Shown here: positions 54,241-63,500 of the stretch, piece by piece
Numbering within the stretch: position 1 is the first letter of the stretch
Layout of the letters: every line of letters begins with the position of its first letter
NCBI GenBank assembly: GCA_004293815.1
Contig: RDZD01000008.1
Location: forward strand, 1 to 64,000
Origin: Cytophagales bacterium
GTDB taxonomy: Bacteria > Bacteroidota > Bacteroidia > Cytophagales > Bernardetiaceae
Direction: 5' to 3'
DNA length: 64,000 bases
The notes under the pieces: generated by a model
Told to the model about the DNA's origin: nothing
Databases searched by the model: none
Seen by the model: only the letters and a program-made list of their open reading frames with translations
Translations under genes and position numbers: made by a program

Positions 54241-54927
54241 CTAAGCGTTTACGGTAAAGTACTGGTAGCTGAAAGTAATGGTTTCTACAACCAGCTCATT
54301 CTCCATAGAATTAAAGTCTGATATCTCCCATTTGATGGGCATAGCTCCCACAAAAGACCAATGCATGAGGCTTTCCAAAGGCTTATTTTCGTCCTTGAAG
54401 CCCATCAGGTCTACTTGTATGTCTTTAGTGCTATAGAGCTGTTGCTCAAGCACTTTTTTGCACCAATCCGTGAGCTGTGAATTCGCCACGACTAAACCTC
54501 GCTTAAGAACCAACTCTTGATTTTTGATGCGTGTGGGTAGCTTGTGAACAAATCGGTTTTCGCCACCTTCTATCACATCTTCCATCTCTAGTTCTTGATT
54601 TATACCGCTGACTTCTTTGAACTGATTGTCAATTTTGGGAGGTGTACCGCTAGTGCCTATGGTGACTACAAAAGAAAAAGCTGACGGAGGGTAGTATGTA
54701 TTCTGGCTTTTATTGGTATTGCCTTTTTTCTTTGAGCTTGTGGCGGATGCGGTGGTGGCATTGTTGGCTTTAGGTTGTGTACTAGGCGGTTTGGTGGCAG
54801 AGCCAGAAGAACCAGCACTACTAGTAGCTGGTTTCGCGTTGGGTTTACTAGTTGCTGTACTCATTTTCTGGGTGCGCTTTTGCGCTACAGCATTCACTTT
54901 TACACGGTTTTTAGTTGTCTTTGCCAT
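54241..54927 (-). CDS. gp19-like tail tube protein of a contractile injection system
   Basis: Start taken at ATG 54927 (228 residues); a GTG at 54939 adds four codons. Residues about 80-228 match the T4 gp19/Afp1-like tube family: FSFVVTIGT, QFKEVSGINQELEMEDVIEG, GENRFVHKLPTRIKNQELVL, KRGLVVANSQLTDW and ENELVVETITFSYQYFTV. Such proteins stack as hexameric rings to form the inner tube. The first 80 residues are a disordered, S/T/A/N/K-rich extension (SSAGSSGSATKPPSTQ), unusual for a tube subunit of about 150 residues. No sheath gene is adjacent. The spike protein of the window is 22 kb away. Confidence 0.85.
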   Translation of the reverse strand: MAKTTKNRVKVNAVAQKRTQKMSTATSKPNAKPATSSAGSSGSATKPPSTQPKANNATTASATSSKKKGNTNKSQNTYYPPSAFSFVVTIGTSGTPPKIDNQFKEVSGINQELEMEDVIEGGENRFVHKLPTRIKNQELVLKRGLVVANSQLTDWCKKVLEQQLYSTKDIQVDLMGFKDENKPLESLMHWSFVGAMPIKWEISDFNSMENELVVETITFSYQYFTVNA

Positions 54928-55315
54928 AAATTTTCGCACAGCCTTAAAGCCTCAAGCACAATGATAGTTCAAAAAATTAAGATGAGCAAAACATTGGTAT
55001 ATATTTTCTCAAGTGCTTGAGAAAAAGTTGCTGCTCGAGTTGGCTAATCAACTAAAACGCAGAAAGCAGAATTGCATGGCTTGGGACATCAGAGCTAGAG
55101 TTACTGTGCTACTAGTGAAATTATTTGCTATTGTCCCTACATAAAAAGCGTTGAGCATATCTTTTTATGGTCATTTTTAACTACCTTTGCATTATGACAA
55201 GGAGGTTAAGTTACTTTTGGTTGCATCTTAAATTATGACTAAAAAGTAAATACTTTTTGCTTCGACTATCAATTATCATCCAGTGCAGATCACAACTCAC
55301 CTTTCTTTTAAAGCC
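54928..55315. other. Divergent intergenic region with palindromes and a short leader frame
   Basis: This lies between the tube gene (minus) and an M48 gene (plus). It holds TTTTCTCAAG/CTTGAGAAAA (55004-55013 and 55016-55025), a perfect 10-base palindrome 77 bases upstream of the tube start. It also holds a -7 box TACCTTTG (55182-55189), a 14-codon frame (55194-55238) and a hairpin AAAAAGTA/TACTTTTT (55241-55258) before the M48 start. Confidence 0.5.
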
Positions 55316-56218
55316 ATGAAAAAAAATAACTTTAGATTTTTGCCACTTGGCCTGTTTATTTTTATAAGCTCCTGTATTCAAATATCTTCGGAGCAAGTGG
55401 AGCAAGCCTCTCAAAAAATCCAACAAGGTATAGAACTCGTCAACCAGCTCAACAGGCTCAATCCGCAAGACGTGCAGGTGCTATTCGACTCTTGCTCTCA
55501 GGCTTGGAACGAAGCCGCGGCTAATGTGAACTGCTTTGACCCAACTGATATGGCCTTTAAGAAATATAAAGGTTTGGAAAATAAGTTCTTAGAGCAATAT
55601 CCTGTGACAGACGAGGAAGAAATTAAATACGGGGAAGAATTTCATAAAACAATGGCAAAAGACTATAAACTCATCAATCAAGACCCTCGCCATGCACGAA
55701 TAGAAAAAATTCTCAACAAGATGCTGCCCTATCGCGAGCGCAAAAGTATTCCTTTTTCCATACACCTCATGGAAAGCGATGTGGTCAATGCTTTTGCTAT
55801 TGCAGGTGGACACTTGTACGTCACCACTGCCCTGTTAGATTTTGTGGAGTCTGAAGATGAACTGGCAGGCATCATTGGGCATGAAATAGCGCATGTGGAC
55901 AGAAAACACCTTATTCGCCAGCTGCAAAAAATAGCAGTGGGCAATCATCTTGTGGGTGGTTTGGGTGAATTGGCCGCGAGCCTGCAAATTATTCTCACAG
56001 CTCCTTTTGGACAAATAGATGAATATGAGTCTGATAAATTTGGGGCAGACTTTAGTCACAAAGCTGGCTATGATCCGCGCAAAATGAAAGACTTTTTTGC
56101 ACGACTTAAACAAAATGAGACACAATACGATTGGGCTGAAAAACTCATGCGTACCCACCCCTACTCGGCTCAGCGTGAGGCTTGCTTGGAGGCACACATT
56201 GTGGCTAATTTGGATTAG
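55316..56218 (+). CDS. M48-family metallopeptidase lipoprotein
   Basis: Start at ATG 55316 (MKKNNFRFLPLGLFIF), which opens a signal peptide with lipobox ISSC; an upstream start at 55283 would spoil it. The 300-residue protein carries the zinc site IIGHEIAHVDRKHLIRQ and the third ligand in DEYESDKFGADF, with FAIAGGHLYVTTALLDFVES before the site, a classic M48 layout. C-terminal MRTHPYSAQREACLEAHI is also typical. Family members of the BepA/LoiP type are envelope proteases for outer-membrane protein quality control. Residues about 20-95 are a helical extension. Confidence 0.9.
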   Translation: MKKNNFRFLPLGLFIFISSCIQISSEQVEQASQKIQQGIELVNQLNRLNPQDVQVLFDSCSQAWNEAAANVNCFDPTDMAFKKYKGLENKFLEQYPVTDEEEIKYGEEFHKTMAKDYKLINQDPRHARIEKILNKMLPYRERKSIPFSIHLMESDVVNAFAIAGGHLYVTTALLDFVESEDELAGIIGHEIAHVDRKHLIRQLQKIAVGNHLVGGLGELAASLQIILTAPFGQIDEYESDKFGADFSHKAGYDPRKMKDFFARLKQNETQYDWAEKLMRTHPYSAQREACLEAHIVANLD

Positions 56219-56332
56219 AGCGTTCTGAAATCAATAAAATTGAAGCTTTTTACCTTGCTTTTCAAAAAAATGGCTACTTTTGCGCGCCTAAATCTAAAAG
56301 GGTTTTGTGTCATCTAACGTCTTCAAAAGCCC

Positions 56333-57736
56333 GTGCTAGCATTGTTTCGGATAAGTGACCCGCTGAGACTGGTCTTTGTGCTGCTTTTGCTGCTGTGCAT
56401 ACGCATGCCTTTACTGTGGCAGGATTTTCCGCTTTTCTCCGACGAGCTTCGCTTTATGCTTTTGGGTGAACGTTTAAACCAAGATGCTCGTCTGTATTTG
56501 GATATTTGGGAGAGCGTATCGCCTCTTTTTGCAGTTTTATGTGAGGTAATAGACTCTCTAGTAGGCAGGAATGTGTTTTTTTACCGCTTATTTGCACTAT
56601 TTTTAGTGTACTTCCAAGCTATTTGGTTTAATGGCTTATTCGTTGTACGCGATGTGGTTACGGAGCGGAATTATGTGCCAGCTTTTTTGTATGTGCTCTT
56701 TATGAGTGCTGTACCAGATTTCTGGATATTATCGCCCGAATTACTTTCGCTTACTTTTTTGCTCATTACGCTCCGAAGCGTTATTAGCATTAACGAGTAC
56801 ACCTCAGATGCTAATATTTTTGGCATGGGTGCTAGTATGGGATTTGCGGTGGCCATTTTCTTGCCAAGCTTTGTGTTTGCATTATGGCTTTTGATAGGTT
56901 TGATTGTGTTTCGTACCACAGAATTTAGGCAATACCTTCTTATTTTTTATTCGGCTTTTTTGGTACTTTTGAGCGTAGCTGCTTGGATGTATGCAGAGCA
57001 ACTCTTTTTTGCATTTTTAAAACAATATGTTTTTATTCACCTACCATTAACCGCCATTTGGCGTATTCCTGTGGTAGAGTTATTGATTTTAGCAATTCTT
57101 CCCACTTTACTGCTTACCATTGCTTTTTTTAGAGTGCGTTTGTACCCTAACTATATCAACTTTCAGCTAGCCTGTCAGCAGGTTATGTTCATTTGGGGGC
57201 TTAACGCGTTTGTGGTGTTTGTTTTTTGTGCTGAAATTTCTCCTACATTGTTGATGTTTTTTGTACCTTCTTTGGTGTTTTATAGCAATGGTATGCTGCT
57301 TTTGATAGAACGCAAATGGTGGGCGGAGCTATGTACTTTACTTATCGCTCTGGTCTGTATCAGCTATGTTTACAATTCAGTACATGCTTATTATACGATA
57401 CCGTTCGTTTATAATGGAAAATCGCTCTGCGTGGTGCGACCTTCAAATTTTTCTCATACCCAAAAACGGGTGCTTGTGTTAGGTTCAGACCTTTCCTACT
57501 ATCAAGATAATTATCATTGTATGCCTTATCTAAACTGGCAACTATCTAAAAATCATTGGCTTCATTTGAATGAATACGAAACCATGGAGGAAGTCTTTTT
57601 ACTTTTTGAGTCAGAAAAACCACAAGTAGTGGTAGATTTGGAAGGACGTTTTTCACTCGTCCAGCGGAAGTTGCCCGAGCTAGCTCGCGTGTATGCGCTG
57701 GAGAGTGGATCTAAAAACGTGTACTACCGAAAATAA
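56333..57736 (+). CDS. Polytopic membrane protein (DUF6427-like)
   Basis: A 467-residue protein with about ten membrane helices and a soluble C-terminal domain (about 370-467; RVLVLGSDLSYYQDNYHCMP). It begins at GTG 56333 (VLALFRISDPLRLVFVLLLL). The N-terminal FRISDPLR and LFSDELRFMLLGERLNQDAR remind me of the Bacteroidota DUF6427 family, which resembles GT-C-type integral membrane proteins but has no proven enzymatic role. An acidic DELR near the first periplasmic loop would be compatible with that fold. Confidence in the family is moderate. Confidence 0.7.
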   Translation: MLALFRISDPLRLVFVLLLLLCIRMPLLWQDFPLFSDELRFMLLGERLNQDARLYLDIWESVSPLFAVLCEVIDSLVGRNVFFYRLFALFLVYFQAIWFNGLFVVRDVVTERNYVPAFLYVLFMSAVPDFWILSPELLSLTFLLITLRSVISINEYTSDANIFGMGASMGFAVAIFLPSFVFALWLLIGLIVFRTTEFRQYLLIFYSAFLVLLSVAAWMYAEQLFFAFLKQYVFIHLPLTAIWRIPVVELLILAILPTLLLTIAFFRVRLYPNYINFQLACQQVMFIWGLNAFVVFVFCAEISPTLLMFFVPSLVFYSNGMLLLIERKWWAELCTLLIALVCISYVYNSVHAYYTIPFVYNGKSLCVVRPSNFSHTQKRVLVLGSDLSYYQDNYHCMPYLNWQLSKNHWLHLNEYETMEEVFLLFESEKPQVVVDLEGRFSLVQRKLPELARVYALESGSKNVYYRK

Positions 57737-57745
57737 AATTAGATT

Positions 57746-59161
57746 TTAAAGCGATTCTAAGAACTTGAGAAGTAGATTTCTGTCTTCACGTTTGAGATTC
57801 ATGTAAAGACTTTTAGCTTCTTGCGCCTCACCACCGTGCCAAAGAATAGCTTCTTCTAATGTCCTAGCACGGCCATCATGCATGAAAAATACTGCTCCAT
57901 TAACTGTTTTAGCGAGTCCGATACCCCACAGAGGTGGTGTTCGCCATTCTTTACCATTAGCCAAACCATCTTGTCGCTGGTCTGCCAACTGGTCGCCCAT
58001 GTTGTGAAGCAATAAATCTGTATAAGGAAAGATTGTTTGATTATGAAACGCTTTTACGCCTTCTGTACCTGTCTTTATTTTTGGAATATGACATTCTGCG
58101 CATTGGCTTTGTAAGAAAAGAGCCTTACCTTTCAAAACCGCCTTGTCTTCAGTATTTCGCCTAGCTGGCACGGCCAATGAAGCTGTATAAAACGTAACTT
58201 GGGAAAGTAGCTCATCGTTAATTTCAGGGCTGCCGCCGGTGGGTAATGATGCCCAGAGCAAACTCTGTGCGGGTGTCCAGTCTTCGTTAGGAAACAATGA
58301 AGAGGTAATGCCAAGGTCTCCTAAAAAGGCTCCTGCGGTTTGCTGTTGGACACTGGGCTGGTTAGCTTTCCAGCCAAAGCGTCCTATTTGCAACGCGCCT
58401 GTAAGCACGTTTTTTACATAGTTAGGACGGCCAGAAATACCGTCGTTGTTTAGATCGTTTTCATCGGTAGCTGCCAGTATAGTCCTTTCATCAATTGCCT
58501 CCAGCAAGCCCATACCTACCAGTTGTTGAGCCAAACGAGGGGATACCGCCGCATCGCTGATATCGCCATAAGTGGCATTTTTGAAAGTATAGATAGGTTT
58601 TCTCAAGCTGTAAGACACTCCATCAGGAAACTTTCCGCTCAATTCTTCATAGCTAACAGCTACCGAAGCCTCCGACTGAATGCCTAGCAAAGCACGGTTT
58701 TGAAGTTGGCCGCCATAGAACGGGTGGGTTGCTCCCGAAGGTGCACTCAAACGGAACAGCAAACCTACAGGTTCTTCGTTTTCATTGCTGGGCGTAAGTC
58801 CCCGACCATCACGCAAGTGGCAAGATGAGCAGGAGTTGGCATTAAAGAGAGGCCCTAAGCCATCGCGTGTGCTGGTAGAAGCAGGGGCCGCCACCCAATT
58901 CTGCTTAAAAAAAGAGTTACCTATCACAAAATCACTTTTTTGTTTTGCATCTAGAAGGGGAGAAGGTTGCCCAAAAGCATTCTGCGAAAAATCAAAGGTA
59001 GTGGAGAGTCCCCCCGACATTTCTTCTTGAGGATCTAATAACCCAAGTATAGGATCATCTGGCTCAGGCTTCTTGCAAGAAAAGAGTACCGTACCAGCCA
59101 ACAACAAACCAAAAGCAGGAGCAGCAAATCTGATTCTAAAGTTATTCCTTGACCAAATCAT
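57746..59161 (-). CDS. Di-heme oxidoreductase family lipoprotein (DUF1111)
   Basis: A 471-residue c-type cytochrome. The signal peptide ends in lipobox LFSC (Cys29). Two heme-binding motifs are seen: CSSCH at residues 111-115 (LFNANSCSSCHLRDGRG) and CAECH at about 358 (FLQSQCAECHIPK). NEEPVGLLFRLS, GMGLLEAIDERTIL and GRFGWKANQPSVQQQTAGAF are typical of the DUF1111/thiol-oxidoreductase family. Relatives are encoded beside imelysins, as here; together they are associated with periplasmic iron acquisition. The gene overlaps the imelysin gene by 20 bases and is translated from the same message. Confidence 0.92.
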   Translation of the reverse strand: MIWSRNNFRIRFAAPAFGLLLAGTVLFSCKKPEPDDPILGLLDPQEEMSGGLSTTFDFSQNAFGQPSPLLDAKQKSDFVIGNSFFKQNWVAAPASTSTRDGLGPLFNANSCSSCHLRDGRGLTPSNENEEPVGLLFRLSAPSGATHPFYGGQLQNRALLGIQSEASVAVSYEELSGKFPDGVSYSLRKPIYTFKNATYGDISDAAVSPRLAQQLVGMGLLEAIDERTILAATDENDLNNDGISGRPNYVKNVLTGALQIGRFGWKANQPSVQQQTAGAFLGDLGITSSLFPNEDWTPAQSLLWASLPTGGSPEINDELLSQVTFYTASLAVPARRNTEDKAVLKGKALFLQSQCAECHIPKIKTGTEGVKAFHNQTIFPYTDLLLHNMGDQLADQRQDGLANGKEWRTPPLWGIGLAKTVNGAVFFMHDGRARTLEEAILWHGGEAQEAKSLYMNLKREDRNLLLKFLESL

Positions 59162-60290
59162 AAGCTTCTAACCATTTTTTACTCAAAAGTTGCAAATTAT
59201 CAATTGTTTTCTGGATTTTTTCCCGTTCAGAAGGTATCAAAATAGCCTCGTCAAAAGGCATGTTGAAACCGCGCATTTGTGTTTCTATAGTTGTAAGCAA
59301 AGTTTCTATCTCAGTGTTGAGCTCTGGTTTCTTTGCCTTAACCAGCGCAGACATACCTACACCAGCTATTTTACTGCCACTTAAAGTATTATACTCTCCC
59401 AAGTACACATTGCGAATACCAATAAGGTCATAGAGGTGATCGTTATTAGTATTATCACTAAAACACGAATGTTCGTCTTCTTGATCTTTTGTGCCCAAGG
59501 CTACAGCCATTCTTTCGCCTCCCAGTTCCGCGCCTGTAAAATCTTTAAGCCCGTTCAGTACTTTACGGATAGCGATAAAAGGACTTTCAGCAAAACTTTT
59601 TCTAAAGTTATCTTTACCTGGCTCCCATGCTTTTTTGAGATAGTCTAGGTCAGAGAGCAAAAGTTCTACGGCTTCCTGTAGATATTTGGCGCGGCGTGCT
59701 GCATGTTTTCCTGTCCCACTTGTAGTTATAACGTAATCTGTGTATGGTCTTTGTCCGCTTGTGCCTGGCACTAGATTTAAGTCTTGTCCCCATAGCAAGA
59801 ATTCTATGACGTGATAGCCCGCACTGAGATTAGTTTCACCGTCTTTCTCATTGAGCTCTGCCAATAATTCTTGCGTGATGTTAGGAAATAAATCAGGGCG
59901 ATTGATAATTCCTGCGTTTTCTGCACCTTGCACATAATCAACATAGGATTCATCTAGCGGCCAACCGTTCAAGCGTCCCTCTGGCCCCTCATCATTATCA
60001 ATGGGTCCTGCATACATACGAAATGCTTCGGTTTGTAGGTATACAGGGCGAGAGTCTAGCCAAGCTTTCCGCGCTAGTTGTAAAGTTTTTTCGCTAGGTT
60101 GGCTTACCAATGCTTGAATGGCTACTTTCAAGTCAAGTGCTTTAGTATAGGCATCGCTATAATTTTGATAGACGATAGCGGAGTACTGCTCTACAAAAGC
60201 AACTTGTGTGCTCGGTGCTGTGTCTTTGTTTTCACAGCTAGCGAGAAATAAAATCATCGGGATTATGCCCAAAAATAAAACATTTTTCAT
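59142..60290 (-). CDS. Imelysin-family (M75) lipoprotein
   Basis: A 382-residue protein with lipobox FLASC (Cys19). The imelysin motif GxHxxE is present as AGYHVIEFLLWGQD (His160, Glu163). RMYAGPIDNDEGPEGRLNGW and the C-terminal half (GGERMAVALGTKDQEDEHSC, GIRNVYLGEYNTLSGSKIAG) complete a two-fold helical layout. Known members (EfeO/IrpA-like) bind iron in the periplasm; the peptidase name is historical. It is the first gene of a two-gene operon with the di-heme protein. Its promoter contains an operator-like sequence shared with the DUF4856 gene. Confidence 0.92.
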   Translation of the reverse strand: MKNVLFLGIIPMILFLASCENKDTAPSTQVAFVEQYSAIVYQNYSDAYTKALDLKVAIQALVSQPSEKTLQLARKAWLDSRPVYLQTEAFRMYAGPIDNDEGPEGRLNGWPLDESYVDYVQGAENAGIINRPDLFPNITQELLAELNEKDGETNLSAGYHVIEFLLWGQDLNLVPGTSGQRPYTDYVITTSGTGKHAARRAKYLQEAVELLLSDLDYLKKAWEPGKDNFRKSFAESPFIAIRKVLNGLKDFTGAELGGERMAVALGTKDQEDEHSCFSDNTNNDHLYDLIGIRNVYLGEYNTLSGSKIAGVGMSALVKAKKPELNTEIETLLTTIETQMRGFNMPFDEAILIPSEREKIQKTIDNLQLLSKKWLEAYDLVKE

Positions 60291-60319
60291 AACCTACAAT
60301 AGGTTAAAAATTAGCGTCT

Positions 60320-60351
60320 CAAAAGTAATATTTATTTAGACTAATTACAAA
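60320..60351 (-). promoter_or_regulatory. Promoter of the imelysin/di-heme operon with operator half-site
   Basis: On the minus strand: TTTG (60351-60348), 20-base spacer, TACTTTTG (60327-60320). The spacer region in plus orientation reads ATTTAGACTAATTACAAA (60334-60351), sharing ATTTAGACT and 14 of 19 positions with the palindrome in the DUF4856 promoter. One half-site is perfect, the other degenerate. Confidence 0.7.
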
Positions 60352-60579
60352 CAAAATGAATCGAATTTATAAATATATTGAAGGTTATGCTCACCTATAA
60401 TGAAAGTATGCAGGGCTTAGGTACATAATCTTTTCTATTTACTTACAAAACAAAAGCTTGTAAGCAAACAATGAAAAGTTAATTTGGTTATATCAATGCT
60501 CTAGCCTAATTTTGTTTTCTCTATCTTTAGTATGGCGACAACTGCAATTCGCTTAAAAAAACCAAATAAATAACAGACA

Positions 60580-63500
60580 ATGAGAAGCTTATCTATATTT
60601 CTTTTATTGAGTTTTGTTGTTATCACAGATGTTTGGGCTCAGTCTAAAAAGACTAAACTAAAGTTAGCTAATCAATTTTTAGAATCTTCAAAAGAAGCCC
60701 GTAGGCTCAAGGATTATAAAGCTTCCAATCATTATCTTTTTACAGCAGCTCGTTATTACCGTGAGCTAGTCATGTATCCAAAATTTATAGAATGTCGCTA
60801 CGAAGCAGCCATCAATCACTTCTTAAATTCTGATTACAGAGAATCGGTTGGGGTGTGTAAAAATACTTTAGATTCTATACAAGTCTTTAAGGTTCGTAAT
60901 CGAAACCTTCAGGCAGATTGCTACTCGCTTTTAGGTAGTAGCTATCGCGCTATGGATCAGATAGAAAATGCTTTGGTGGCCTTTGAGGATTGTGAACGTT
61001 TTTTGATAGTGGCAACTAAAAGCATAGATGAGCGCAATCTGCGTGTTTATGAAGATATTGCAGACTGTAACATTAAACTAAAACGTATCAGCCGAGCTGC
61101 CGAATATACCAAAAGAATTATTAACTATAGTACTGTGCAGTATGGCAAAGTCCATATACGTACTGCACGTACGCTCTATGCTTTGGCAGAAATATATCTC
61201 AAAAATTCTAATTTTGAACAGGCTTTGGGGTATTATGAGAAGTCTTTTGTAATGCATGAAAAGTTAAAGTTTAAAAGCAAAGAAGATTACATAGATGTGC
61301 TTAATAAAATAGCTTATTGCCATACTCAGATGGGAAAGTTTAAACTCGCGCTTGAATATTATGGACGTGCAGACAAAGCTGTTATTAAGCATTTTGGTGA
61401 AAAACATCCCAAATCAGCGGTGGTTCGCACCAACATTGCTAATGCGTATTTTCAATATGGTGACTACGACAACGCTCTTTATAACTGCTTGGAGGCACTC
61501 AAACTCAAAGAAAAACTCTTTGGAAAGCAGACGGCCGTAACAGCTTATGCCCTCAATGTGGCTGCTAACGTGTATCAAGCTTTGGGTGTGTTAGACCAAG
61601 CCTTGGCTTTCTACCAAGAGGCACTCGAAATACGCATCAAATTACATGGCAACAAACATGCAGAAGTGGCCAACTCATACCAACATTTAGGAACAATTTA
61701 CCGCGATAAAGGGCTTTATGATCTAGCATTAAAGTATTTAGATGATGCTCTCTTCTTGCGCAAAAATATTTATGGCGAAAGCCATCCCTCTATTGCACTC
61801 TGTTATCAATACATTGGCTCAACTTATTTACTTAAAAACGCTTATGAGGTATCGCTTGAATACCTCCAGAAGGCTTTAATTATAAGAAAAAATTATTATG
61901 GAGAAAAAAATCCTGTCATTGCAACTTCTTATATGAGTCTTGGAGAAGTATATGAAAGTAAAAAAGAATATAACACTGCTTTAGATTATTATAAAAAAGC
62001 TTTAGAAATAAGAATTGGTTTATTAGGTAATAATAATATAGAGACTGCTAAAACTTATCAATCTATTGGAAATGTTTATAAGAGAATGAAAATTTATGAG
62101 TTAGCTTTAGAATATTTAAATAAAGCATTGAATATAGATAAAAAATTCTATGGAGAATATCATCCAAATGTTGCTTCTGGTCTACAAAGTGTTGCAGAAG
62201 TTTTTGTTATAAATAATAACTTTGATTCTGCACTTGTATATCACAACAATGCTCTAAAAACTTATCAAATACTATTTGGTGAAAATCATCCTAAGGTTTC
62301 TACATCTTATAATGAGATTGGAAATTTATATATAAAAATGAAAGAAAGTAGCAAAGGTTTAGAAATGTATCAAAAAGCACTGATAAGTAATACGAGTAAT
62401 TTTAATAAAATAAATATAACTGCTAATCCACCTTTATTTAAGTATTATGATGCAAATGTACTTTTGAATACTTTAATATTTAAAGGAAAAGCTTTTCAAG
62501 ATATTTATATCAATTATTCCAAAGACTTAAAAGACTTACAAGTTGCTTATCAAACTTTTGCATTAGCCGACACTCTTTCTCAAATCATTGCTCTTTCTAT
62601 GGAAAAAGTATCAGATAAAATTTTCTTATCTGAAAAAGAGAAAAAGATTAATGAAGGACTTGTAGAATGTGCTACTTATTTTTATAAGACTACTAGAGAT
62701 GAAAGTTATATTGATAAAGCTTTTTATTATTGTGAAAAAAGTAAATCAAAAATTCTTTTGTCTGCTCTTTCTGATATTGAAACAAAAAAGCTTGCAAAAA
62801 TTTCAAAAGAAGATTTATCAAAAGAAAAAGAATTAAAAAATAAAATAGAAGAATGTAAAAGAAATATTGCTATACGTGCTGAAAATATTTCAATGGAAGA
62901 TAGCTGGAATATATTGTTTAAATCAAATGAAGATTTAAAAGAACATTTATTTTCTTATAAGCTTAAATATCCTATTTATAGTCAGCTTAAAAAAGAATTA
63001 AACTTTATTAAATTAGATAGCTTAAATCTTTTATTAGATGATGAAACAGCTTCATTGAATTACTTTATTGGTGAAAGCTCAGTTTATATTATAATGCTTT
63101 CTAAGGGGAGAAAAGAAATTATAGTAAAAAAGAAAAATGATTTCTTTGACTACCATGTAGAAGGTTTAAGACAAGGAATTGTTTTTGATGCTCAAAAAGG
63201 ATATATTGAATCAGCATTTTCTTTATATAATCAATTGATTCCTTCTGAACTAGACAAATCAATTAAAAATCTATTGATTATTCCTGATGGTAAGCTTACC
63301 ACAATTCCTTTTGAAGCACTTCTTACGTCTAATGTAAAGATGAAAGATTATAATTCTTATGATAAATATCCTTATCTTATCAAAGATTATAAAATTAGCT
63401 ATAGTTATTCTGCTACACTCTTTGCTCAAACTCAAAGTAGAAAGACTACAAAAACTCCAAAGGGCTTATTAGCCTTTGCGCCTATCTTTGAAAAAACAAA

